Assembly: GCA_965205275.1 (NCBI GenBank)
Contig: OZ242168.1
Span: 1,550,001-1,614,000 of the forward strand
Source of the DNA: WTFY01 sp965205275
Lineage (GTDB): Bacteria; Pseudomonadota; Gammaproteobacteria; UBA4575
DNA length: 64,000 nt
Direction of reading: 5' to 3'
Each line of letters begins with the position of its first letter. Position 1 is the first letter of the stretch. This document shows positions 42,464-51,102 of this stretch, in pieces. The notes below the pieces were generated by a model. The model had not been told where the DNA came from and ran no database searches. It saw nothing but the letters and a program-made list of their open reading frames with translations. Both the position numbers and the translations under genes were made by a program.

Positions 42464-43834
42464 GTGAGACGTAAACTGCATATACTTGGCGCAGCAAGTC
42501 TGGCTGCTTTATTCTGTTCCAGCTCGGTGGTCTTCGCAGGGGCTGTGACGTCCAAGGAAGAAATCAAGATCAGCACGACGGGCGGCGGCATCAAGATCAA
42601 GTCGAACAACGGCAACAGCTTCGCAATCGGCGGGCGCATCATGTATGACTGCGACAGCTATGACGGCGTCTACAGTGAACCAACCCATGGCAGTGATGAC
42701 ACGGCCACGGAATCGGAGTTCCGCCGTACCCGTGTGGGGCTGAAGGGCACATCCGGCAAAAACTGGGCCTATAAATTCGTCGTCGATGTCGACGAAGGTG
42801 AAGCCGAGATGGACACGGCATACATCGCCTACAAGGGGTTGAATTTCGGAACTGCCATGGTGGGCCGTTTCAAGGCACCTTTCGGACTGGAAGAGCTTAC
42901 CAGTGCGAAGTGGATCAGTACGGTCGAACGCTCGCCCGCCACAGAACTGGGATTCCTGGCCGACAAACCTTCCTTCCAGTTTGCCTTGCACGGGCACAGC
43001 AAACCGATGTTCTGGCAGGCCGCCCTCATTGATGAAGACAGCGAAGATGACGATGGCAGTGACGCGTACAGCATAGCTGGCCGGATCGGTGGGCATTTCG
43101 TCATCGGTGAGAATGGCCTCGTGCACCTGGCGGGGTCTTTCGCCTCCCGTGATTTCGGTAACGATGGGGCGGAGAAACATTTGGGAACCCGTCTCGGTGT
43201 ACACACTCTGGGCACCCGGGTAATTGATCTCAAGGCTGACGAGGAGGCGCTTAAATTTGACGATGCGGATCAATACGGCCTGGAAGCGGCGGCCGTTTTC
43301 GGACCGTTCTCCCTGCAGGCCGAGTACCGTTCCGTGGACTTCGATGCGGTGACGGAAGACGACGAAGCCAGCTTGGATCAAACCAGTGGCGAGTTCGGCT
43401 GTGAAGATTCGTGCGATACAGTGGACGCAACCTTCATGTATCCTGACACCGATGTTAACAGCTGGTATGTCCAGGCGAGCTATATCGTAACCGGTGAGTC
43501 CCGTAGCTATAAAAGCAAATCGGGCAAATTCGACAAGGTGAAGCCCAAGGGCCCTATGGGTGCCATCGAGCTGGTAGCCAAATATGAAGACGGGGAAATC
43601 GACAAGGATGCCCAGGTAGTAAGCACCCCGGATCAAACGATAACCAGCCATACCCCGGTCTCAGAGCTGAAAGTCGACTACGAGCTGCTCACCCTGGGTG
43701 TGAACTGGTATGCGACCAAGAATGTCAAGTTCATGCTGAACTACCTGGACGCCGACGTGGACAACCCACGCATGGATGAGAACGCGGAGGACAATGGTCA
43801 ATCCGTTTCCTTCCGTGCCCAGTACGCGTTCTAG
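42464..43834 (+). CDS. Phosphate-selective porin (OprO/OprP family)
   Basis: The 456-residue precursor has a signal peptide (about 1-25, ending VVFAGA) and the porin O/P pattern: KIKSNNGNSFAIGGRIMYD, ESEFRRTRVGLKG, the middle MVGRFKAPFGLEELTS and STVERSP, and a C-terminal beta-strand ending in Phe (FRAQYAF), the outer-membrane assembly signal. The family forms trimeric anion channels selective for phosphate or polyphosphate, though relatives pass other anions. It starts with GTG, with GGGAG eight bases upstream. Divergent from phoB and preceded by Pho-like sites, it fits phosphate uptake. Acidic loops (DEDSEDDDGSD) are notable for an anion channel. Confidence 0.88.
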   Translation: MRRKLHILGAASLAALFCSSSVVFAGAVTSKEEIKISTTGGGIKIKSNNGNSFAIGGRIMYDCDSYDGVYSEPTHGSDDTATESEFRRTRVGLKGTSGKNWAYKFVVDVDEGEAEMDTAYIAYKGLNFGTAMVGRFKAPFGLEELTSAKWISTVERSPATELGFLADKPSFQFALHGHSKPMFWQAALIDEDSEDDDGSDAYSIAGRIGGHFVIGENGLVHLAGSFASRDFGNDGAEKHLGTRLGVHTLGTRVIDLKADEEALKFDDADQYGLEAAAVFGPFSLQAEYRSVDFDAVTEDDEASLDQTSGEFGCEDSCDTVDATFMYPDTDVNSWYVQASYIVTGESRSYKSKSGKFDKVKPKGPMGAIELVAKYEDGEIDKDAQVVSTPDQTITSHTPVSELKVDYELLTLGVNWYATKNVKFMLNYLDADVDNPRMDENAEDNGQSVSFRAQYAF

Positions 43835-43864
43835 ACCACACTTGACGCTTTCGGACTTTCAAAG

Positions 43865-43890
43865 GCTGTCTGCGAGAGACAGCTTTTTTT
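43865..43890 (+). terminator. Intrinsic terminator after the porin gene
   Basis: GCTGTCT (43865-43871) and AGACAGC (43877-43883) make a perfect 7-bp stem with a five-base loop, followed directly by seven T. It begins 31 bp after the porin stop. Confidence 0.85.
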
Positions 43891-43904
43891 ATACAGGCAG
43901 ATAC

Positions 43905-44048
43905 TACGATGATGAAACCAGTGTCGAACCCGTGGGTCCGGAAGGCCTGGCCCATTACGAGCAGGGCGGACAGCACTATATTTTCAGTGCCAACGAAAAA
44001 AGCGGCACCATGACTGTGATGCAGGTTACATCAACAGGCGGGCAGTAA
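43905..44048 (+). pseudogene. 3' remnant of a choice-of-anchor I / alkaline-phosphatase-like gene
   Basis: The last 40 or so codons of this frame read like the end of choice-of-anchor I proteins: GPEGLAHYEQGGQHYIFSAN followed by EKSGTMTVMQV, matching the GPEGL and ANExSGTxTV blocks of that family. There is no start or ribosome site; the open frame backs into the porin terminator, so the rest of the gene has been lost. Family members are secreted phosphatase/phytase-like proteins, which suits the phosphate setting. Only this tail remains. Confidence 0.5.
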
Positions 44049-44089
44049 CCGGTGGCGATCGGGTATCGGCAAGCTTTCGGTCAATGGTT

Positions 44090-44575
44090 TCATTGTAATA
44101 CGACCTGAAAGACCTGCTCCAGCAACTTCTGGTTCTCGTAAAACACATAAAAGCGGTATTCGCCCGGAACCAGTTCATGCTGCTGTGCAAATTCAAACGC
44201 CATCGTATGGGTGTAATCCAGTGTGGATTCCTCTTGCAGGATTTCGATCTTGTCGATGTACTCACCCGTATTGGGATCGATCATGGTAGGGACATGGTAA
44301 ATCAGGTGTAACGTGGGTTTGCCGATAAACCCTCCCCGGGATAACCAGTAGCGAACCCCGAATTTCGTTCCAAGCCTGGCAGGGACAACGGTGGCTTTCT
44401 CCAGCGCTCCTTCACTGCTTATCACACGGTCCCCTTCCTTGAATTCTTCCATGCCACGCGAGAATATCCCGTATTCAAAATCATAGATGATGCGTTTTTC
44501 ATCGGCGCAAACGGCACCTGCGGCAAGGAACACCAGGGAAAGAACTGTTTTCGTTTTCATCATTTTTACATGCAT
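44090..44575 (-). CDS. DUF3859 family exported protein
   Basis: The 161-residue precursor has a signal peptide (KTVLSLVFLAAGAVCA, cleavage near residue 24). The mature part has the DUF3859 pattern: IIYDFEYGIFSRG, a VVPARLGTKFGVRYWL core, and a C-terminal GEYRFYVFYENQKLLEQVF strand pair. It may be a small periplasmic beta-sandwich. The function is unknown. The first Met could be residue 1, 5 or 6. It is convergent with the remnant at 43905-44048. Confidence 0.65.
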   Translation of the reverse strand: MHVKMMKTKTVLSLVFLAAGAVCADEKRIIYDFEYGIFSRGMEEFKEGDRVISSEGALEKATVVPARLGTKFGVRYWLSRGGFIGKPTLHLIYHVPTMIDPNTGEYIDKIEILQEESTLDYTHTMAFEFAQQHELVPGEYRFYVFYENQKLLEQVFQVVLQ

Positions 44576-44619
44576 CGCATGGCTCGGGCTTAGGTGCCAA
44601 TTTTAACACAGGGCATGGT

Positions 44620-44985
44620 ATGTCGACGGGGTCACCCTGCGGCGACATCCGGGTCGTGAGCTATAAATCCGGACAAGACCTTGCGCACTATATTGCCGCC
44701 GCAAATATATTCGTGTTCCCGAGCAAAACCGATACCTTTGGTATCGTCATGCTGGAAGCGATGGCCTGCAACACTCCGGTCGACGCCTATCCGGTCACCG
44801 GCTGCCTGCCTCAACCACGACCCGGGGCAGACTGCCCTGTGTGCGCTGGAACTTGATCCGGACAAATGCCGGGAGCAGGCTCTGAACTACACCTGGGAAA
44901 GGGCTTCCCGTACATTCCTGTCCAACATGACACCTGCCAATATCAATCAGGCGTACCGCCCGCTGCCGCAAAAACATCTCAGTCA
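44620..44985 (+). pseudogene. Degraded glycosyltransferase (GT4/group 1) fragment
   Basis: One frame (to about 44805) reads YKSGQDLAHYIAAANIFVFP, then SKTDTFGIVMLEAMACNTPV and DAYPVTG, the donor-binding E-x7-E region of GT4 glycosyltransferases (FGIVMLEAMA). A second frame continues as LNHDPGQTALCALELD, CREQALNYTWERASRTFLSN, the usual C-terminal end of the same family. The frames join at about 44800-44820, where the conserved xDVI segment is missing. The N-terminal acceptor domain is absent. The fragment ends shortly before ppk1. Confidence 0.7.
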
Positions 44986-45057
44986 AGGGCAGAAGACTCC
45001 ACCTGGGTTTTGGCTTCGAGTATACTTGCGGTATGGAATAACGAGGCAGTACCGGAC

Positions 45058-47151
45058 ATGGACGAACAGAATTTTGGCTTGGCCGAAAATTATATCAACC
45101 GTGAACTCAGCCTGCTGAAGTTCAATTACCGCGTACTGCAACAGGCGCGGGATTCCTCTACGCCCCTGCTTGAACGCCTCAAGTTTCTGTGTATCTCCTG
45201 TACCAATCTGGACGAGTTCTTTGAAATCCGGGTAGGCGGGGTCAAGCAGCATGTCGATCTGGATGTTGCGCATATCACCGCGGACGGGATTACCCCTCGC
45301 GATTTACTCAAACATATCCACAGCGAAGCCTCTGAACTCGTTGCAGAACAATACCGCGTTTTCAACGAAGAACTGCAACCCGAGCTTGACGCACACACCA
45401 TTCGTTTTGTGGCACGCGAACAATGGACACTGGAGCAAAGCGTCTGGTTGCGCCAGTACTTTCTGGATGAAGTCGAACCGGTATTGAGTCCCCTCGGCCT
45501 GGACCCGGCCCATCCGTTTCCGCGCATTATCAACAAGGCGCTGAATTTTATTGTTCAGCTCGAGGGCCTGGATGCCTTTGGACGCAAGGGCGAGCATGCG
45601 ATCGTACAGGCACCACGGTCCCTGCCACGACTCATTCGCCTGCCCGATGAAACCAACGATCAGGATGGCAAAAACTATGTTTTCCTGTCTTCGGTCATGC
45701 ATGCCTTTATAAGCGAATTATTTGAAGGGCTTGCCGTCAAGGGCAGTTACCAGTTCAGATTAACCCGCAACAGCGACCTGTTTCTGGATGATGAGGAAAT
45801 CGACGACCTCATGCGAGCCCTGGAAGGCGAACTTGCCTCACGCCGGTATGGCGACGCGGTACGCCTTGAAGTGGCCAACAACTGCCCTGAAGAACTGGTT
45901 ACCTATCTGTTGCAGCAGTTTTCACTGACTGCAGTGGACCTGTATCGTGTAAACGGGCCGGTAAACCTGAATCGCCTCAGTCAGGCCTACGACCTGGTCG
46001 ATCGGCCCGACCTGAAGTATCCACCGTTCACGGCAGGCCTGCCGCAACGGTTCAGCCACGACACAAACCTGTTTACCCTGATCAAGCAGGGAGATTTTTT
46101 ATTGCACCACCCTTACCAGTCTTTCGTGCCAGTCATTGATTTTGTACGCCAGGCCGCAGAAGACCCCAAGGTACTGGCCATCAAACAGACACTGTACCGC
46201 ACCGGACCGGATTCACCCATTGTCGACAATCTGGTAAGAGCTGCCAGGACCGGCAAGGAGGTCACGGTCGTAATCGAACTCATGGCACGCTTCGATGAGG
46301 CCGCAAACATTTCTCTTGCAAACCGTTTGCAAAAAGCCGGCGCTCACGTCGTGTACGGAATCGTTGGCAAAAAAACACATGGCAAGATGATCCTGATTGT
46401 GCGCCGCGAACACGACGGTCTGCGACGCTATGCCCATTTCGGTACAGGCAACTACCATGAAAAGACCACGCGTTTGTATACGGACTATGGAATGTTCACC
46501 TGTGATCCCCAGATGACAGAGGATGTCCATGAAGTCTTTCTTGAACTTACCAGCTTTACCAAGGTTCCCAGTCTGAATATCGTATTGCAGGCGCCGTTCA
46601 CGCTTTACAATTCACTTGTCAAGCTGATCGACAATGAGGTTGAACATGCACGACAGGGTCGCCATGCCCGGATCATCGCCAAATTCAACTCCCTGGTTGA
46701 ACCGCAGATCATTCAGGCCTTGTACCGTGCCTCAAGTGCCGGGGTAAAAATCCAGTTGATCGTTCGGGGTACCTGCTGTTTACGCCCGGGTCTTCCGGGC
46801 ATTTCAGAAAATATCGAAGTGCGCTCCATCGTCGGTCGCTTTCTGGAACATACCCGCGCCTGCTGTTTCCATAACGATGGAGACCCTCAGGTATTTTGCT
46901 CAAGCGCAGACTGGATGGACCGGAATTTCTTCCGCCGCGTGGAGATTTGCTGGCCCATACGTGATGTGGCCTTGCGCGACCGCATCATCGACGAGCTCGA
47001 GGTCTATCTGAAAGACAGTCAACAGGCGTGGAGCCTGCAGTCTGACGGCACGTATACCCCGCTCCTTGAAAGTGAGCCGGACTCATACAGCGCACAGCAA
47101 ACGTTGCTGAGCCAGTTTGCACGGGTGACGGACCGTGGTATGAACCAGTGA
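45058..47151 (+). CDS. ppk1: Polyphosphate kinase 1
   Basis: PPK1 reversibly makes polyphosphate from ATP. The 697-residue protein has the N-terminal domain (YINRELSLLKFNYRVLQQA in parts, SCTNLDEFFEIRV), the head domain, and the two phospholipase-D-like catalytic domains with the autophosphorylated His in HFGTGNYHEKTTRLYTDYG (in parts) and the second His in EHTRACCFHND. The usual EHSRxxxF is slightly altered. The ATG at 45058 matches the family start; the frame is open to 44866 through the glycosyltransferase fragment. It is convergent with ppx. Confidence 0.95.
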   Translation: MDEQNFGLAENYINRELSLLKFNYRVLQQARDSSTPLLERLKFLCISCTNLDEFFEIRVGGVKQHVDLDVAHITADGITPRDLLKHIHSEASELVAEQYRVFNEELQPELDAHTIRFVAREQWTLEQSVWLRQYFLDEVEPVLSPLGLDPAHPFPRIINKALNFIVQLEGLDAFGRKGEHAIVQAPRSLPRLIRLPDETNDQDGKNYVFLSSVMHAFISELFEGLAVKGSYQFRLTRNSDLFLDDEEIDDLMRALEGELASRRYGDAVRLEVANNCPEELVTYLLQQFSLTAVDLYRVNGPVNLNRLSQAYDLVDRPDLKYPPFTAGLPQRFSHDTNLFTLIKQGDFLLHHPYQSFVPVIDFVRQAAEDPKVLAIKQTLYRTGPDSPIVDNLVRAARTGKEVTVVIELMARFDEAANISLANRLQKAGAHVVYGIVGKKTHGKMILIVRREHDGLRRYAHFGTGNYHEKTTRLYTDYGMFTCDPQMTEDVHEVFLELTSFTKVPSLNIVLQAPFTLYNSLVKLIDNEVEHARQGRHARIIAKFNSLVEPQIIQALYRASSAGVKIQLIVRGTCCLRPGLPGISENIEVRSIVGRFLEHTRACCFHNDGDPQVFCSSADWMDRNFFRRVEICWPIRDVALRDRIIDELEVYLKDSQQAWSLQSDGTYTPLLESEPDSYSAQQTLLSQFARVTDRGMNQ

Positions 47152-47213
47152 CAACGGCGCGCTCGCCAAGTTTTTTACCCCGAACATCGGGTCTGCGATA
47201 AAGCCGTGTACCC

Positions 47214-47482
47214 TTAACGGCTCAGGCGGGGCTGACAGCCGGAGCCAATCTCCTTGTGTGTCAGCGCTTTGTGAGTATACGGTGAAAAGCGATCGGCTTT
47301 CTTTTCCAGGATTTGTTTTTCTTCCAGGGTAACTTCCGCAAGCTTTCCCTTGCGCTGAAGGAAATATCGGGGGTGAACTGTTCCACTATTTTTTGATGTT
47401 TGAAGGCACCCTGCATGGCTGCTTTCAGTCCGGGTTCCTCATGGAGCCATACCCCGTCATGGCAGACCCTCCAGACCGCCAA
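47214..47482 (-). pseudogene. Frameshifted small ORF between ppk1 and ppx
   Basis: On the minus strand one frame from 47482 reads CHDGVWLHEEPGLKAAMQGA and on to KHQKIVEQFTPDIS; near 47360 another frame takes over as LQRKGKLAEVTLEEKQILEK, then KADRFSPYTHKALTHKEIG, ending at 47214. Each part looks like real protein and together they would make about 89 residues. I do not recognise the family. It overlaps the ppx 3' end by 26 bp. It may be a decayed gene or a sequencing indel. The rest of the ppk1-ppx gap holds nothing else. Confidence 0.35.
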
Positions 47483-49013
47483 TTCTCACATTGATACCCA
47501 AAGCCTCCAGAAAACCTTCTTCCTGTTCAAGCTCCGCTACCGTCAACGGGTGTTTCTTTAACCATTTCTGTGCCGGTACGATCTCCACGTACCGGGTATC
47601 CCTGTTTACTTTGAAAGGTGGAATTTTTTTCGGCACCCGGTCGCGATTAATCAGTACCGCAAACCGCAGGATGACGATCATGTACATGGCCTGGTTCTGC
47701 CAGCGACCCGGCAACTGATCCACCAGTTGCATGTTGATTTTGCGACGGTGGTTGCCTACGAGGCAGGCAAGCAGGCGCTGTTCATTCCAGGAAAAACCGG
47801 GCAGGTCTCCATTATTCAGTACATAGGCGCCATGCCGGTGATAGCGTGCATGGGAGATATCCAGGCCAATCTCATGCAAGTCTGCGGCCCATATCAAAAA
47901 CGGGTACGCGAGATCCCGGTCAATTCTCAGAACGCCTGATACTTTATCCAGTACATGCAGGGCCGTGGTTTTAATTCTGGCAGAATGCTCGGAGTCGACA
48001 TGATACCGACGCATCAGGGAAAATACGGTCCTGTCACGTGTATCCTGATGATGAATACGCCCTTCCAGATCAAACAGCAAGCCTTCGCGCAGTCCACCTT
48101 CCGAGGCCGTCATTTCTTCGATCCCCAGTTCCGAAAATATTGCCTTCAGTACCACCAGTCCCCCTGCAAAAACCGGCCTGCGTTCCTTGGCCAGGGAATC
48201 GAACTGAATATTTTCCACATTCCTTGCGGCCTGCAACTCGGCGATCAGGGCATTGATCCCCTCATAGGTGATTCCTCGGTCACTGAGCTTGCGCTCGCGC
48301 ATAAGCTGGTCAATGGTGCGGATCGTACCGGCCGTGCCCACCACGTAGTTCCAGCCAAGGTTTTTTACCGAAGCAATAATAGGCTGCAATTGCAGTTTTG
48401 CTTCAACCAGGGCTTTCTTGAATTTTCTTTTCTCCAGGCTGCCATGTTCAAAAAACTTCGTGCTCATCCCCACACAGCCCATCCGGACGCTTTCCATCAG
48501 GAGGGGTTTGCTTTCTTCCCCAATGATGATTTCAGTACTGCCCCCGCCGATATCAATGACCAGCCACTTCCCCGGCGGCCCTGTAATGGAATGAATCGTA
48601 CCGTGATAAATCAAACGCGCCTCTTCAACACCGGATATCACCTGAACGGGGTGACCCAGCGCCTCTTCCGCACGTTGTACGAATTCATCACTGTTTTTTG
48701 CCAGGCGAAAGGTGTTGGTACCGACTACACGCACCGAATCGGCATGCATCTCCTGGATGCGCTGGCCAAAACGCTGCAGGCATTTAATGGCCCGCTCCTG
48801 CGCTTCTGTCGAAATTTCACCTGACGGACCCAGGCCCGCGCCGAGGCGCACCATTTCCCGGATCCGATCAATGATTTTCAGTTGACCATGCTGGTCACGT
48901 GCAACCACCATATGAAAACTGTTTGAGCCCAGGTCTACCGCAGCGATGACAGAAGAAATTCCCGATGACGGTTCTTCCGGATAGGAGGTAGGAGAAAGAA
49001 CTTCCATAGACAC
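47457..49013 (-). CDS. ppx: Exopolyphosphatase (Ppx/GppA family)
   Basis: The 518-residue protein is an ASKHA-fold phosphatase: AAVDLGSNSFHMVVAR near residue 24 is phosphate-1, VIDIGGGSTEIIIG phosphate-2, and GTAGTIRTI follows. The C-terminal HD-like domain (about 320-500) contains WAADLHEIGLDISHARYH. Ppx degrades polyphosphate from its ends; GppA removes phosphate from pppGpp, and the two are hard to separate by sequence. The length (E. coli Ppx 513) and the ppk1 neighbour favour Ppx. Confidence 0.92.
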   Translation of the reverse strand: MSMEVLSPTSYPEEPSSGISSVIAAVDLGSNSFHMVVARDQHGQLKIIDRIREMVRLGAGLGPSGEISTEAQERAIKCLQRFGQRIQEMHADSVRVVGTNTFRLAKNSDEFVQRAEEALGHPVQVISGVEEARLIYHGTIHSITGPPGKWLVIDIGGGSTEIIIGEESKPLLMESVRMGCVGMSTKFFEHGSLEKRKFKKALVEAKLQLQPIIASVKNLGWNYVVGTAGTIRTIDQLMRERKLSDRGITYEGINALIAELQAARNVENIQFDSLAKERRPVFAGGLVVLKAIFSELGIEEMTASEGGLREGLLFDLEGRIHHQDTRDRTVFSLMRRYHVDSEHSARIKTTALHVLDKVSGVLRIDRDLAYPFLIWAADLHEIGLDISHARYHRHGAYVLNNGDLPGFSWNEQRLLACLVGNHRRKINMQLVDQLPGRWQNQAMYMIVILRFAVLINRDRVPKKIPPFKVNRDTRYVEIVPAQKWLKKHPLTVAELEQEEGFLEALGINVRIGGLEGLP

Positions 49014-49521
49014 CGGCTAGCGTACCAAATGCGCCCCCGTTGTCCCAACAATTTTTATCACAGCCAAGCCTGTCCGGGCAGACGGCGCACGCAGACGTTC
49101 CAGGTACACAGCCGGGTCATATCGTATCCTTGCGCATCAATCCGTTTTGTCTTGTACGGGTCGAAGGAGGGGCAGCTGTGAACCGTGCGGCGATGGACAT
49201 GAGCTTGTACCCGATACCGCTGGCAGTGAAAATCCAGTGATTCAGGTTGAAAATCAGGCCGGTTACCGCAAGCGGCTCCTGTTTTTCTTGCAGCGGAAGG
49301 ATTTTTCTATGGTCGTAATTGACATAATTCTATAGTATAACCGCCCTGCGTAAAAATTAATGTGAAGTATAAGTAAGACATCTCAGCCAACTTTTCCCGT
49401 TACAGCGTAGGATCAGCAGTCGATTCGCCTGGCTCCTCCGGAGCCGTTGCATACTGCACAGGAAGATCGGGTTGGGACTGAAATTTAATCCTAGTTCAAG
49501 TCATTCAAGGAAATATCGAAT
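49014..49521. other. Intergenic region upstream of pntA, no gene supported
   Basis: This 508-bp gap separates divergent ppx and pntA. Short frames exist, for example one ending MDMSLYPIPLAVKIQ at 49240, but none has a family match I trust. The section 49310-49360 is A/T-rich with TTGACA and TATAAC-like words that could be promoter parts, badly spaced. A GGCTCC/GGAGCC hairpin with a three-base loop lies at 49431-49445, in the expected pntA leader. Confidence 0.5.
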
Positions 49522-51087
49522 ATGAAGATTGGTGCCCCAAATGAAATTCATAAAGATGAATGTCGCGTAGCGATGACGCCTGACACGGCTGCGCGCCTGC
49601 AAAAGCTCGGCTATGAATGCGCGATTGAAGCCGGTGCCGGTGCCCGTGCAAAATTTAACGATGATGCCTACCGGGATGCAGGGGTTACCGTCGTTGCAGA
49701 TACCAGACAGCTCTGGGCTGATTCGGATATCGTACTTAAGGTGCGCGCCCCTGAGCAACATGCGGATCTGGGCGTACATGAGACTGAATTGCTGCGCGAA
49801 GGCAGTACCCTGGTCAGTTTCATCTGGCCCGCACAAAACGAAGCCCTGATGGACAAACTGAAAACCCGGAAGGTGACGGTACTGGCCATGGACTCTGTGC
49901 CCAGAATCTCACGGGCACAAAAACTGGATGCCCTGTCCTCAATGGCCAATATTGCAGGGTACCGTGCCGTCATTGAGGCTTCAAATCATTTCGGACGGTT
50001 CTTTACAGGCCAGATTACGGCCGCAGGTAAAGTGCCCCCGGCGAAGGTCATGATCATCGGCGCCGGTGTGGCAGGGCTTGCAGCCGTGGGCACCGCGAAC
50101 GGACTCGGCGCCATCGTGCGTGCATTTGACACACGCCCTGAAGTGAAACAGCAGGTCGAAAGCATGGGCGCACAGTTCCTGGAGCTGGATTTCGAAGAAG
50201 AGGAAAGTGGCGGCACAGCCGGCGGCTACGCCAAAGTCATGAGCAAGGAGTTTATTGAAGCGGAGATGACTTTGTTCAGGGAACAGGCGAAAGAAGTCGA
50301 CATCATTATCACTACGGCATTGATTCCGGGCAAGCCGGCGCCAAAACTGATCCTGGCAGACATGGTCAAACTTATGAAGGAAGGCAGCGTCGTGGTCGAC
50401 CTTGCTTCCGAACAGGGCGGCAACTGTGAACTGACCAGCCCGGGTGAGGTCGTTGTCAAGCATGGTGTAACGCTGATTGGCTATATGGATTTACCCAGCC
50501 GTCTGCCGACCCAGTCGAGCCAGCTTTACGGTTCCAACCTGTGCCACTTGCTGAGTGACATGACACCGGAAAAAGACGGGAACCTGCTCGTCAATATGGA
50601 AGACGATGTGATTCGCGGAACTACGGTCATCCACCAGGGTGAAATCACCTGGCCACCTCCCCCTCTTGCCGTTTCTGCGGCCCCTGCACAAGCGGCCCCT
50701 GCAGCAGCACCCGTTGCAGAAAAACCTTCAAAGAAGAAAAGTGGATTCAAATTCGCCATCACCCTGGCTGTAGTGGCGCTCGGGTTGTTGGGACTGGGCA
50801 ATTATGCCCCGGCGGAATTCATGCAGCACTTTACCGTTTTCGTACTGTCCTGCTTTATCGGGTACTGGGTGGTCTGGAACGTCACACCGGCGTTGCACAC
50901 TCCGCTGATGAGCGTAACGAACGCGATCAGCAGCGTAATCATTATCGGTGCACTGCTGCAGATTGGGAGCAGCAGTACCCTGGTCATGGTCTTGGCCACC
51001 ATCTCCGTGCTGATCGCCTCGATCAATATCGGTGGCGGCTTTTTTGTCACGCAGCGTATGTTGCAGATGTTCCGTAAAGAAGAATAA
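49522..51087 (+). CDS. pntA: NAD(P) transhydrogenase subunit alpha
   Basis: PntA with PntB uses the proton gradient to reduce NADP+ with NADH. The 521-residue protein has the alanine-dehydrogenase-like NAD domain (MKIGAPNEIHKDECRVAMTP, Rossmann motif GAGVAGLAAVGTA near 175, ITTALIPGKPAPKLI), a Pro/Ala-rich linker (about 380-405) and four C-terminal membrane helices (about 415-515). This is the fused E. coli-type alpha (510 residues), not the split PntAA/PntAB form. A weak AAGGAA precedes the ATG. Confidence 0.96.
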   Translation: MKIGAPNEIHKDECRVAMTPDTAARLQKLGYECAIEAGAGARAKFNDDAYRDAGVTVVADTRQLWADSDIVLKVRAPEQHADLGVHETELLREGSTLVSFIWPAQNEALMDKLKTRKVTVLAMDSVPRISRAQKLDALSSMANIAGYRAVIEASNHFGRFFTGQITAAGKVPPAKVMIIGAGVAGLAAVGTANGLGAIVRAFDTRPEVKQQVESMGAQFLELDFEEEESGGTAGGYAKVMSKEFIEAEMTLFREQAKEVDIIITTALIPGKPAPKLILADMVKLMKEGSVVVDLASEQGGNCELTSPGEVVVKHGVTLIGYMDLPSRLPTQSSQLYGSNLCHLLSDMTPEKDGNLLVNMEDDVIRGTTVIHQGEITWPPPPLAVSAAPAQAAPAAAPVAEKPSKKKSGFKFAITLAVVALGLLGLGNYAPAEFMQHFTVFVLSCFIGYWVVWNVTPALHTPLMSVTNAISSVIIIGALLQIGSSSTLVMVLATISVLIASINIGGGFFVTQRMLQMFRKEE

Positions 51088-51102
51088 GGGAGAGCGAATT
51101 AA

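Noticed and set aside
43776..44048. A 90-codon frame read as a complete gene
   Set aside because: Its first part lies in the porin 3' end and terminator; only the last 48 codons look like protein of a known family.
44866..45057. 64-codon extension at the front of ppk1
   Set aside because: It runs through the glycosyltransferase fragment in another frame; the PPK1 N-terminus begins at 45058.
49040..49240. Frame ending MDMSLYPIPLAVKIQ as a thiamine-binding (YkoF/MTH1187-like) remnant
   Set aside because: Only about six residues resemble that family; too little to support a call.
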